Assembly: GCA_022559845.1 (NCBI GenBank) | Contig: CM040125.1 | Coordinates: 203,896,102 to 203,960,101 of the forward strand | Origin: Amorphophallus konjac | Lineage: Eukaryota > Streptophyta > Magnoliopsida > Alismatales > Araceae | Direction of reading: 5' to 3' | Length of the DNA stretch: 64,000 bases | Shown here: positions 22,642 through 34,085 of the stretch, one piece after another | Numbering within the stretch: position 1 is the first letter of the stretch | How the letters are laid out: each line of letters begins with the position of its first letter | Program-made: the position numbers and the translations under genes | The notes under the pieces: model-generated | What the model was told of the DNA's origin: nothing | What the model saw: only the letters and a program-made list of their open reading frames with translations | The model's database searches: none

Positions 22642-22647
22642 AATAAA
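22642..22647 (+). terminator. Polyadenylation signal AATAAA
   Basis: Lies 25 bp after the stop codon of the 82-aa ORF and is followed by a T-rich stretch. Confidence 0.45.
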
Positions 22648-23159
22648 TTTTTTTTTTCTGCAACCTTTCTTTGCATGATGGATGCTTCATCTTTGTGTGA
22701 TGTGGTTGCCATTAATGGATCCATACCTTCCCTTGATGTGTGAGTCAAATGAAGGATACCATCCATCGCATGTAGGGGTTACCTTTACGAAGGGGAGTTC
22801 TTCCCCTATAAGTAGCTGGGTTTGTCGATAGTTCTAATATTAGTAGGGCTTATCTTCATGCTCATAGTTCATCGTTAGGATCCATTTGTCACCCTTCATG
22901 CGTATTTGTCGCCCTTGTTGATCTATTTGTCACCACTAATAGGTATTTTTCACTCTTAGCATGCATGAGCCGTCGCCTTTGCCCCTAGAAGCTGTCGCCT
23001 TTGTGCATTTTTCACCGTTGAGAGCCTTTTGTCACCCCTCATGCGCATTTGTCACCCCTATCAACCTATTTGTCACCACTAATGTGCATTTGTTGCCTCT
23101 GTCAACTTATTTGTCACCACTAATATGCATTCATCACCCTTATCATTCATTTTACTCTA

Positions 23160-23591
23160 CTACTCTCACATACGGAAGGTGAACACAAAAGAGAAAAAAA
23201 GATAATAATAATAAAAACTATAAAAAACAATAATCAACAAATACAATAATTTATTAGTTTGCGAGCGGGGTAGATAAAATATCTACACCCATCTAGTGTT
23301 TTGATGATGTCAAAGGGGGAGAGAGAGTCATGTGCTGCATTTCATAAGTCAATTAGGGGTTGCTGCATAGGGTTGCTGCATATTCACTATGTCAATCTGC
23401 ATCTACATTTTAAAGGTCATGATCTGATGTGTAAGCTGCACGCTCCACATTTTAAATTCAAATTTTTTGAAATGAAATGAAGCTTTTTGTTGAATGATTC
23501 TGTTTGTCAAAACATATGGTTGATGAAAAGACTTGATTGGGCTACTTGAAGCACAATGACTCATAGTTGCCATCATCAAAAAGGGGGAGAA
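23160..23591 (+). other. Sirevirus 3' region with two polypurine-tract motifs (plus strand)
   Basis: GATGATGTCAAAGGGGGAGAG at about 23302-23322 and CATCATCAAAAAGGGGGAGA at about 23571-23590 are the duplicated PPT signatures typical of Sireviruses. The second directly precedes an LTR start at 23592. Between them lie GGGTTGCTGCATA repeats. No gene seen. Confidence 0.75.
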
Positions 23592-24230
23592 TGTTGTCCC
23601 CCTGATTTTGATGGTGACAGCAGCTGATCACACAGGTTGCCCAACGGAGGAATAGCCTCCTCCCTCCCTCTGATGAAACAGAGGGAACTGTGCACACCTG
23701 ACCAAGTGAGCACACCCCTGATTCTACCCCAGTAGAACCAGACACACTGCACTAAGGCAGCACACGAGGACCCTTCCTCGCACCTTAGCCTACAGACCAG
23801 ATCGTGATCAATCTGAAGATTAATCACACCTCTGATTAGTGCAACAATGCACTATCAGAGAACAATGACTCAACTGGATCGAAAAGGCAAACTGAGAAAC
23901 CCAAAATGAAACAAACGAAATGTAGCAGAACGATAAACAAATGTAGCTCTGAAATTATTTCAGGAGCTTTCACAGAAATGGGTCTTCTCTCGATCTGGCA
24001 AAGTGCATATTCTCTCTTTTCTTCTTTTTTCTCTCGCCCTTTCTCTTGCTCACATAGTGGCTTTTTCCTTCAGGAAGATCTCCGGCTTGTTGATTCATCT
24101 TCTTGCCTTTTTGATGTTCTCCATTGAGCTACGTTGACATAGCTTGAGTGCTGCGTTGACGTTCTCTATTGAGCTGCCAAAATGAAAGAATGTGAACTAT
24201 TCTAGGCAGGACTTTAGCGATGGAATAGTG
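23592..24230 (+). mobile_element. Start of a Sirevirus 3' LTR (plus strand); right border not resolved
   Basis: TGTTGTCCCCCTGATTTTGATGG follows the PPT. The usual Sirevirus LTR opening (TGTTG ... TTTTGATG) is present. The body contains an AACGGAGGAATAGCC / TCCCTCTGATG region and no ORF. It merges into the TTTGTCACC domain without a clear CA terminus. Confidence 0.6.
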
Positions 24231-24604
24231 GTGACAAATAGCTTGTTAGAGCTGACAAATATTCGATAGGTGTGACAAATAGCTCCTTAACACTAAAAAA
24301 TGGCTCCTACCTGTCGAAAGTGAATAGCAGTCAAGATTGCACATAGGAATCAACCTTGTATGGGTTTCCTAACCCTTTCATCGTGAATCTGAAGTTCTTT
24401 TAAGCCTTGGATTATACCCTTTCAAGATCAAAGGAAGAAAGTACTCTCCGATTCTAAGGGTTCTTCATTGTGATGGGTTTGCGCAGAAGCGGCAACATCT
24501 ATTTCTCTGAAGTGCAGGCCGTGTTGATCAGCAACTTATCAAGGTTCAGCAAGATTCAAGTGTGCCTATGATCAGCAAAATTTACACAAGCCAACAAGGA
24601 TAAC

Positions 24605-25690
24605 AACTAGGTCAGTAACGGTGATAAATAAAAGATAGCAGTGACAAATGGGGTAGTAACGATGACAAATAGCTAAAGGCGACGGCCAGACAAAAGAGGA
24701 AAATAAGAACAACGACAACGTTTGAACGTAAGGGTGACAAATAGGTGTCTAAGGCTGACAAATGTTCGATAGGGGTGTGAAATGCCTATTAAGTCTGACA
24801 AATAGCTCGGTAGGCTGAAATGAGGGAAACTTGTGTCTGTCACACGCCCGAGCTCGAAAGCCAATGGACTGGCATGTAACCCAATGCTATCTAACAGAGG
24901 ATATCATCTTTCCTGACACGTGGACCAATGGTTAAAAGAAGAAGTCAATTCATTTTTATCCAGAAGTCTACGGAGCCCCTGTTCTATATATATGGGGTGT
25001 TCTTCTCCGTGAATGGTGCTACACAAGAGAAAAGAAAAGAGAGGGCTGCTGCGAAGCACTACAAGAAAAAAGAGAGAAGAGTGAGAAGCAGATCTGAGAG
25101 AGGGGAGTTCGTGAGAAGAAAAAGAAGAAGATAAAAAGAGGGTTCGTGAGAGAGAGCTGGTCTGAATAGAAAGCATTTTTTTAATCTGGCAAAAGCCTGC
25201 AGGGCGGGACAAGGCAGACCGTTCACCTCTTCGAGGAAGGGAAGGGACACTTTGCATGCGATGAAATCAAACTATAGAATCTGTTCACACAAGATCCCGC
25301 GAAGGGGGGTTAGAGGATAATGATCAAGCTCACACACAAACCACACTACATAGGAGAGAGAATGTTCCTCTTCACAGAGAACCTTGAATCACATGCCCAC
25401 TAATGGGTCTTTGAGATTGAGCGTGTGGTAGACACAAGTTATTCTGTAATTCAGCTTTCCAAGCTATTTTTCAGCCTTACAAGCTATTTTACAGCCATAC
25501 TGCCCATTTGTCTGCCTTAAGGACCTATTTGTCACCCTTATTCCCCATTTGTCCGCCTTACTATCCATTTGTCTGCCTCAGGCCGAAAGAGTTGTCGCCT
25601 TTGAGCTTTTCCCTTTTGTGTTGAGCCGTCGCCAATAGCTATTTGTCACCGTTAGCTAGCCATTTGTTACTCCTGGTGTCTATTTGTCAG
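24605..25690. mobile_element. Second inverted-repeat element of the GTGACAAAT family, diverged
   Basis: The arms at about 24605-24868 and 25395-25690 pair as reverse complements over the motif arrays and over TGTGTCTGTCACACGC against GCGTGTGGTAGACACA. Matching is clearly weaker than in the 20537-21938 element. The spacer of about 525 bp holds a TATA-like TATATATATGGGG at about 24984-24996 and CT/GA-rich sequence but no convincing gene. Confidence 0.6.
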
Positions 25691-25829
25691 CCTTGTGACC
25701 CATTTGTCACTCTTATTCACCATTCTTCACCCTTGAGCAATATTCTTCACGTTAACACCCATTTGTCACGCTTAATGACAAACGGTCAAGCATATGAAGT
25801 ATTTTTCACCCTTGCGAACTATTCTTCAG

Positions 25830-26104
25830 ACTTGTTAACTGGGTTGACTACTTTGACTCTGATTGAGCTCGTATTGACTCCTTCTCATGAGATGGTGTTG
25901 AAATAGTTGTTTGATTGTTGACTTACTTATATTGACTTTGAGGCATGGCTGCCATGATAGCGTTGACTCAGAAGCCCGAGTGCTTTGCTGCGTTGACCGT
26001 GTTAGGTGCAATGTGATCCATTCTTCAACATTATGATCTCTTTGTCACCTGTAATCTTCATATGACACTTGATTTCCTCATTAGAGAGCATGTTTTGGTT
26101 GAAC
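25830..26104. other. Non-coding, GTTGACT-rich
   Basis: Several GTTGACT/CGTTGACC words related to sequence at 15730-15870 and 24130-24170. Nothing else recognisable. Confidence 0.4.
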
Positions 26105-26806
26105 AGTTTCGACGTAAGTCGAACAGTTTCGACGTATTTACGATAGAATAATATTCCTTTATAAACTATTGATAAATTTCTATCTATTACTGTTATTTAG
26201 AGATTTCCGACTGAAAAACATCAGTCGCAAATACGTCGAAAATGCCCGACGGAAAATAATTTGGTCAAAAATACGTCGGACTGTCCCAACATATTTCTGA
26301 CTGAACAATTATACCAAAAATGTGTGACGTATTTTCGACAGACAATGATTCCGTCGGAACCCAATGAAATAATTTTCCACGCTTCCTATAATTAAATAAT
26401 CAAGAGTTTCCGACGGACAAATGATTAGTCAGAAATATGTTGGAAATGTGCGACATAATAAAATTACGTCAGAAATACGTCGCAACTTTCTAACGTAATT
26501 CTGACCATATTCTTTTCTGTCAGAAACTGTTGATAAATTTCTTGTCCTTTTTAGGGCTTTTCGACAAAATTTAGTACGGTCGGAAATACGTCCGAACTGT
26601 GTGACGTATTTTCGACTAAATTTCATTCCGTCGAAAAGTTCTGACGTATTTTCGACCAAATGAATATGTCGAAAATAGGTCCGTAATTACAGACATTTTT
26701 CTGACATAATTTTTTCCGTCAGAAAGTAAAATAAGTTCCGAAGTATGTCCGACGAAATTTGTTCCGTCGGAAAATGCCATCGGTATTTTAGATCTTTCTT
26801 GTAGTG
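26105..26806 (+). mobile_element. Truncated CACTA-type end with GACGTATTTTCGAC subterminal repeats
   Basis: Direct and inverted copies of CGACGTATTTTCGAC / CCGTCGGAAA fill the segment, which closes with GATCTTTCTTGTAGTG at 26806. The end motif matches the CACTACAAGAAA consensus, but the subterminal repeats differ entirely from those at 9190-9575, so this is another CACTA family. No matching left end with equal flanking trinucleotide was found. Confidence 0.7.
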
Positions 26807-27129
26807 ACAGGCTACCGGCATTAGTGAAGTCAGTGCAAAAGAGTGTGTTGGAGAAGCAACTACAAATGCATAAGTCAGTGCTGATAAAACAATTCAAGAA
26901 CCAACCCTTTATGTAGCCCGTCCTGTGAATGGGGCTGGGAAAGAAGAAATAGATCAATCACACAAGGCACACCCCATTGCACAAGGAATTTTTAAGGTGG
27001 TTCAGTCTACAAACTCAAAGACCTACGTCCACCCCTCACCAAATCCGGTGAGGCTTTCTTCATATGAGGACGAAGTCCTCAACCCACACACGAGGATAAA
27101 ATCCTCCCCCTCCCACACACACGGGGACG

Positions 27130-27195
27130 AGCCCCACAACACACACACACACACACATACACACACACGCATACACACGCGAACACACAAGGAAT
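27130..27195. repeat. Imperfect AC microsatellite in LTR
   Basis: ACACAC runs broken by CGCATAC and GCGAAC words, at the same relative place in the LTR as the longer AC arrays at 12904 and 53935. Confidence 0.85.
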
Positions 27196-28108
27196 AGATC
27201 CACAACACACGCACCCACAAAAAACAACAAGCTGCAAATACAACACCAACACTTCTGGTCTCTCACAAGAGCATCGGACACACACAGTTTACAGATGCAA
27301 ATACAGAAGTAAAAATAGAAAGATCAACACAATGAGAAGGCAATGGTGGCTTCAGTCAAACTCAGGTCGACTGCAAGGAGGGGCTGCACTCCTTTCAGCT
27401 TCTTCTTCCTTTCTCACCACTGGTTTGACTCGAACCAGGGCTAGGCTGCTCTCCACACTCTTTCCTTTTCTTTCTCACAGATTTCTATTGAAGGCACAAG
27501 GAGGACATGGGATTTTTCTCTTACAGTAGCAGCTTCGGCAGCTTCGCCAATAGAAGCTTTAGGTCTATTTATAGGAGCCAGGCAGAAGGATTTCCCTCCA
27601 AGAAAATCTGTAATAGGACTATTTCAAATTTAAAATGTTCTGACCATTGATCTTCTTTCAGCTGTCTTCGACTTGATCCTTCGGTCATAAGGGAGTAGCA
27701 GAGAAATCTATTTTCCCTCCAAAAATTCTTTCTTGGCTGGAGTAGAATATTCTGTAGAAGGTTGACTTTGAGCAGATCCTTAGGCTCAGAATTGATGTGT
27801 CTGCAACATCCTTAAACTTCATGGGCTGGCCTGACAGGGAAGGACGTCCCTTGTTACATCTTGAGACAAAGGGAATGGCTTTGTCCAGTGCAAGGAGAAA
27901 TGCAAACCACCTGCCCAGTCCTTTCCTAGGACAGAAGGGACTATCGCATATTTGTTCCCTGACATTGCCCTCTTTAAAAAGATGTTCTGAGGTGTCATAA
28001 GGAGATGGTAGACCTCTGACCTGGGAACCTCTTCCAGACCTCAAAATAGGTGTTTTTGGATGTTTACCCTACTATTAATGCTCTGAGTACGGTTGTTGAA
28101 AAGACAGA

Positions 28109-30326
28109 TGTTGAGTTATAGTTTTGATGATTGTTGTAATTGTTATGTTATGGTTTTGATGATAACTAAACTTATGGTTGATTACACATGTTCTTGATGA
28201 TTATGTTCATTCATCTTGTTGTTTATGCTGGTTGCATATGTTGGTTTTACAAGAGGCAAGAGGTTTCATAACCTCTTTAATGTCAACAAGCATGGCATTA
28301 ACCCTGACTATCTTGCATGCAAGATCAAACTCATGGCAGTCACTTGGTGAACCAAAACTCTGCTCCTCTACAATCCAAAACAGGTGGTATATGTCATTTA
28401 CTGTCAAGAACCATTGGTGAGACTCTTACCTTGTCTTAGCATCGATCTTACCATGTGTATCTCATATACCTCTCCTTAATACACCTCATTCATGCACATT
28501 GAATATGAAACCCTTCTGGCCATCGTACGCCCTCGCCCGCGGATCGACCTGCGCGGTCAGCGCCCCTTGTGGGGGTTTTCGGGGGCGGAGCCCCCGGAAC
28601 AAAATTTAGAAAAGCTTAAATGGTCTAATGCATAAACCAAGTGAAATCCAACCCCCAAATGTATGAAATAAACATCTACTTAAAGTCATTATTATTTGGA
28701 TGTATTTCATTGGGCTAACACTTCAACTTTGCAGGACTAGGTCTTCACATTCGGCACTTCACATAGCCAAGGTCAACGTACAATGAAGCATAGCCAAGAG
28801 AACCCAAGGTCAAAGATTCAGTTGACACCTTCAAGACTGCGAAGGTTGATGCCACAAATGAGAATGGACTGCTAAAGGACTTAAGCGATGGAGCTAACGG
28901 AGTTAATGGACTGACCCGGGGAATCCCGGGGTCTGCCCAGCTGGCGGTCGACCGCCCCTGCCAGCAGCCCACTATCTTCAGAACTCTCAGTGGCAGTTGA
29001 CTGCCAGCCCAGTAGCGATCGACCGGAAATACCAGGGACTAAATTTCTACAGCGTTTATCAGTAGCGGTCGACCGCCAGAAGGTTCCGGTCGACCGCCAG
29101 CCCCGAGCCAAAAAAAGTTGACTTTATTTTCCACTTCGAGAAGAGCCTCTTCCCTTGTAATTATTTAATCCCAAAGACACCCAATCACCCCCAAAACGTG
29201 GATCTGGTCTGGGGGATGTCCAAGGACCATTCAAATGCTATAAAACAAACACAAGAGGGTTAGGAAAGCCAAGTTGATCAAGAGGGATCAAAGAAGATCA
29301 AGAGAGGCTAGAGGATGTGCTTGGAAGATAGGGTACTGTAGCTCCGTGAACAATACTTCGTGCAGCAAGATCTTCATCCATCTCTAAGGTGTTTCAAGCC
29401 AAATCTAAAGCTAGCAACCTCCAAGGAAGAGAAGAGCCAAGGAAGCAAGCAAGGATTCCAAGAAGAGTGCCTAAGGGAGAAAGAAGAGAAGCCAAGCAAG
29501 CAAGAAAGGAGAAAAGTCAAGCAAGCACAGATTGAAGCTCCGATCAAGTGAAGATACGTTCAAGATCCGCAACATGCATTCAAGGGGAACCCAAAATAGG
29601 AGTTTTCTAAACTAAGCCTCACCGTCTTTATGTTTTAGGTTTTGTAATTGTGTTCATCATAAACTGCAAACTCGTGTGTGTGTGGATCGTTGTTGGATCC
29701 GTGGTCGTGTGTGTGTGTCGTATTTGATTCGTGTGTGCGTAGGTCTTCTTAGATCTACGTGTGTTGTGTGGTTTTATCTAGATCTTAGTGTTTGTGTGTG
29801 TGGATTGTTACACTTGTAGCAGCAAGTGTGTGTGTTGTTGATCCGGTTGTTGGATCATGTTGGAGACCTCATCTCCGTGTGTGTGTGTATGTTGGGGCGC
29901 GTCCTCGTGTGTGTGTGCAGGCGTCATCCTGCGTGTGTGTTTGGAGTGTCATCTCCGTTTGGGGATTTGTCCCCGAGTGAAGCCTCACCGGATTTGGTGA
30001 GGGGTGGACGTAGGATTGCCGTCGTTGCATCCGAACCACCTTAAAAATCACTGTGCATCGTGTTTTGAATTGTGTGGTTCGATCCTTTTCTTCTACCTCC
30101 ATTCTACGTTAGTGTTAATGTAATTGCGATTCTAGATTTATCTACATATATCTTGCTTAATCCATATCTTCATCAATTAAGTTTGATAAATTCGATTTGT
30201 GATCAAATAGTTTTGAATCTCTTATCTAGCATTCTACAACATATTTCAAAAAGGGTAAAAGGTTTCGTAAAATTTGTAATCACCCAATTCACCCCAATCT
30301 TGGGTGTCATTGATTGTGAGACTTCA
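28109..30326 (+). mobile_element. Solo Sirevirus-type LTR, 2218 bp, target duplication ACAGA
   Basis: Starts TGTTGAGTTATAG and ends GGGTGTCATTGATTGTGAGACTTCA, which is the reverse complement of the LTR start at 42949 with changes. ACAGA is present on both sides (28104-28108 and 30327-30331). A TATAAAA box lies at 29239-29245. R/U5 has GT-rich repeats (29680-29960) and the conserved ATCCGAACCACCTTAAAAAT block. U3 contains GCGGTCGACCGCC words (28940-29100) and a GGGGGC-GGA-GCCCCC hairpin (28581-28595). No PBS, PPT or internal sequence is attached, so it is a recombination remnant. Confidence 0.9.
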
Positions 30327-30331
30327 ACAGA

Positions 30332-30840
30332 TTCATCAGAATACTTTGGAGTTTTTTCTTTAGTGAGGTTGACCTACTGAGAGGATGAGGTTGACACTGC
30401 TTCATAAAATCCAGTTTATAATGGCTTCTGGAATGATCCTGAGGTCGACCTCCTGTAGAAGTGACGTCGACACTGCTTGCGCTGGCCACTTCCTAGAGTG
30501 CTAGTTACGATCGTGAGGTCGACACTTCTTGAAGGTAAGGTCGACACGGTGTGGCACACTAGAGCGTTCGTAAAAAGGAGTCAGCACTCAGAGTTGACTC
30601 TTTTCACTTGGAAGCTTGAAGGTGTCGACACGCCTGATGACAAGGTCGAGGCGGCCATGAGGATCAACCGATGGACTGTTTGCTGTGAGGGTCTGAGGTC
30701 GACACTACCAACACCGACTATCTATCTGGCAGGTTGTTGGAAGTGATGAGGTCGATGCAGCATGCTGATGAGGTCAGGGCGATTCATCTAAGAGGTCGGA
30801 GCAGCTCTTCTGGTGAGGTCGACCTGTCTTTTTAGAAGTT
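30332..30840. repeat. GAGGTCGAC-rich U3 segment
   Basis: About fifteen copies of GAGGTCGACCT/GAGGTCGACACT-like words spaced 20-50 bp apart. It belongs to the minus-strand LTR interrupted by the solo LTR. The ORF predicted here is a by-product. Confidence 0.75.
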
Positions 30841-31324
30841 GCACTTCTTATCTGATTTCTGCTCAATTTGATTTCCCTTTGTTTTGTCAACATATTCTTG
30901 GTTTCTATGCAACCCATCAATTTAATCACCTGCCTTGATTTCTGTGTAGCTAGTTGCCTCGATTTCTATGCCTTTTCATCTTGAGTTTCTTTCTCTACCT
31001 TAAGAGACTTTTTGTTCCTTTGAAAGAACACTTGCAAAGTCAAGGCTCCTTACTGCAATCCCAATTTAACTTCTAAGGCTAAGACATGTTGTTCTAAGGC
31101 TGAGGCATGTTGTCTTGGCTAATGCTGCTTCTGATCTGTCATTGCTTACAGTTGCTTCCCAAGCCAACTTGGCGGAGTTTTTATACAAGAGAGTTATTTC
31201 ATGATGAGCATAGCATGGAGTTTCATGATCAACATTTATCATGCATGCTAAAGCATAGTTGAATAATATTCAGACATTATCAAAATAATATATATCCAAT
31301 ATTCAAAATGACATATATCCAACA

Positions 31325-32760
31325 TTCTCCCCCTTTTTGATGATGGCAACTATGCATGATAACTATGCGACTTTATGAGTCACCTGAATAGTAGAATCAT
31401 GAAACAGATGATGACACAACAAACCTTTTCTCCCCTTTGAATAGATACTGACTCATCAGTTTCTCTCCCCCTTTGCCATCAGCAAAGAGCATGACATGAA
31501 GATAGAGAGACATCTCCTCCTTTGAAGTAGATACTAAAATAAGGTTGTGAAACAACTCCATCTATTGAAATGATCAAGAGGAGCACAGTCAAGCCAATGA
31601 AAGAATAGAGGGTGATCAAATATAGTAGTGAAGCCAATGAACAAATCGAGTTGCAACCATGAGATTTAGGTCCCTTTGCAATGTTAGGTCCCCAAATTGA
31701 GTGAGTAATTGTTGGGTCCTTCTTGAATGCAAGTAAAGCTGGGATCATGCAGAGAGAAGGGCGTGTAGACACGGAGTTGATATCACTTGTTGGTGACAGA
31801 TGCCAAGTGTTTAGAGAGCAAGTGATGCCAATGATTAATGAGCAAGCGCACAATAGTGCCACAGAAATAGAATGGAAAGCACTCATTTGTCAACAAGGTA
31901 GTTGCAGGAATTTCCAAAGATGGTTTGTTTCATTGAAATGTGATGCCACTAGAGATAGAGCAGGAAATTTCAGTCCGAGGCATTGTTCAAAAACAGAGTT
32001 GTAGATTTGTCAGAATCTCCAATTACAAAATATCAATGATGAGGCCATTTTCTTGAGATTAGTTTAATTCTAATGAATTCTGAGTTTTTCAAGGTAAGTT
32101 GAGAAAAGATTTTCTGCATTTAAAATTAATAGAAGCAAACCAATGTTACATATGAGGTACCTCATTCGCCTCCTCTCATCCTACTCATTCACCTTCCATC
32201 AGCCCTTTGGAAGAAACTACAACTAGTATTGAGATTAAGCTCCTTGTGAAGTTTTTGATTTAATCCATGGAGCGTTGCCAACTTTGAATTTCTCTTTTGA
32301 TGCCTATTGATATTGCTTTTCAATTTTTTAAGAGCATTCAGGTGGAGCATGCACCTTTTGACATGAGGATGCACGTTGATTAGACGCCAGCATCCCCAGT
32401 TACTCAGTGTCACTCACGATTATGCTTCATTTTGAACAGAGGTATCTGTGTATATTTTAATGTGAAGTGGTGTGATGAGGTGTGTGAGATGGAGGTGTGA
32501 TGAGTGATATGTGCTAACTCAAGCAAGCAATAACATCAAGTATAAAGCATGTGGGCATGTCATCTTAGCAGTGCAAAGAAAAGAAATAGAAGGAACTAAA
32601 CACACGTTGTGGGCGTGGAGCAAAGAAGGGGATAAAGCAAACACACACCGTGGGTGTACAGCAACTAAAAGCACAAAGGAAATATTAGGAGATGGACGAA
32701 TATGATGACAAATATCCAAAGAAGAAAGATGTGATTGCCACCAAAGAAAGTAATGCAGCA
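31325..32760 (-). other. 3' internal region of Sirevirus #4, no intact gene
   Basis: The PPT complement CTCCCCCTTTTTGATGATGG lies at 31327-31346, and a second CTCTCCCCCTTTGCCATCAGC at about 31463-31483. The rest is non-coding or too decayed to identify. A minus-strand 74-codon frame (32413-32189) is helix-like but unassigned. Confidence 0.5.
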
Positions 32761-34085
32761 AAACTACACCACGTACCTTGGAAAGAAGTCGAGTGAAGCA
32801 CACTCACTCACGGGAGAGAAAACCCAGGTGCAGACGCGAAAACGGTCCTGATGCGATCGCAAGGCGAAGAAAAACGGTCGATCGATAGATCGCAAGGGAA
32901 GGCAAATGGTCTGGCGACGGTCGCTAAGCGGACCCATAAAAGTGTGATGTGGAACTTGAATCTTCACCCCTCCTGGCTGGCCAGAAGAGTTGGGCCTCGT
33001 GTAATGAGCTTTGTAGACCTGCAAAAGAGTGTAGACACAAGAAGAAAGGAACCCAATTAGCCTTGGAAAAGTGTAGTATCTATAGAACAATGGAACTAAT
33101 ATGCATAAAAGGAAAGGGGAATACCTGGGGGGGGTTGGTGGTTTTTTAACCCCTATGGGGCGTGAAAACAGTAGGAGGATGTTTAAAAACGTGAAGTGAG
33201 TGCAGAAGAACGTGGAGGAAGAAGGAGAATTGATGCTATGATGATGCAAAGAAGACAAAGACTAAGAGAGAAAAGACACAAAAACTCAAAAGGAACCGGC
33301 TACTCCCTCGACTAGACGACCCTACGACGTAGAAATAAGCTCTACCTGGTTGGTACTCGCTCCAGGATGTAGCAGCACTTTGTTGCAAGCTCCAGAAATC
33401 TCTTCCTCAAGCCATGAAGTCAAGGGTTCTATTTATAGACCTCCAAAACCTTAGGTCGAGTTGGAGAGATAATAGCACGAAAATAGTGCTGAACTTAGAT
33501 AAATCTCGAAGATAATACTCTCAAGAGTCCATAGAAACAAATAGAAGCTTCTGAGGATCAACACTTAGAGGGAAAACACCGAACTAAGGACTCTAGTTCG
33601 ACCACAACCGGAGAGAGGAAGATCAGACAGAGCAGGACTCTCTGTCTCCCCTAACGGTCTTGCGATAGACCGCAAGGCATGGAAAAATGGTTGACCGATA
33701 GACCGCTAGGCTCAGTCGATCATAAAGAGATAAGACCAAGGAAACCCAACGGGACTCTCTGTCTGCCAAGCGGTCTAGCAAAGGACCGCCAAAGTCCATT
33801 AACGGTCGCGCGATAGACCGCTAGGCTAGTAGACGTGGCAAAAGAGATAAAGGCAAATAAATCTCCGTGTTAATCCACAAAATAATCCCCATTTGCCCTC
33901 ATCTAGGCCCAATAAGCTCAAATGACGAGAAAAAATAGAAGGAACTAGGCCCAACCAGGGAGAGAACCCATAAAATAAGCCGAAAAATGACCAAAGGTGG
34001 CTCAATAACCGGTGAACAACCCGGGACATCGTAAAATAAGATAAGGAGATGACACAACTCATTGGTCATAAAACGGGCGTCAACA
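32760..34085 (-). mobile_element. Probable 3' LTR of the Tat-type gypsy element
   Basis: The right end GGGCGTCAACA at 34085 (minus strand TGTTGACGCCC) looks like an LTR start. It is followed by CATGTCTCTCCTTAACGTCC, whose complement is purine-rich as a PPT would be. A minus TATA (GTCTATAAATAGAACC) lies at about 33427-33441. U3 holds AACGGTC...GACCGC words also seen throughout the Tat 3' region. The left border could not be fixed and the partner LTR is outside the window, so this is an inference. Confidence 0.5.

Larger units (their letters stand above)
15556..26090. repeat. Domain rich in the TTTGTCACC/GGTGACAAA motif
   Basis: Dozens of copies of CTATTTGTCACCCTTA-like units or their complement occur in alternating blocks: forward about 15620-16300, 16800-16940, 20230-20350, 21715-21930, 22880-23160 and 25500-25830; reverse about 20025-20100, 20560-20770, 24230-24300 and 24620-24810. 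Copies are spaced irregularly about 20-40 bp apart. The motif is absent or rare elsewhere in the window. Confidence 0.9.
26807..31324 (-). mobile_element. 3' LTR of a minus-strand Sirevirus (#4), split by a solo LTR
   Basis: The right end CCAACA at 31324 abuts the PPT complement TTCTCCCCCTTTTTGATGATGG. The left part has the shared AATTTTTAAGGTGGTTCAG block (about 26986-27005), a short AC-type repeat (27137-27195) and a minus TATA (CCTATAAATAGACC, about 27562-27576). The U3 part right of 30331 carries GAGGTCGACCT/GGTCGACAC repeats (30360-30830). The left border is not resolved; the truncated CACTA sits directly before it. Confidence 0.6.

Noticed and set aside
25057..25068. CACTACAAGAAA as left end of the CACTA ending at 26806
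   Set aside because: The flanking trinucleotides differ (AAG left, ACA right) and no GACGTATTTTCGAC repeats follow 25057; it lies inside the spacer of an inverted-repeat element. Probably chance.
31479..31886. Minus-strand hydrophobic ORF of 135 codons as a membrane protein gene
   Set aside because: Lies in the 3' non-coding part of a Sirevirus; no family resemblance and no support from context.
32764..33258. 164-codon minus ORF in the Tat LTR region
   Set aside because: No recognised domain; sits downstream of the LTR TATA box, probably leader/LTR sequence.
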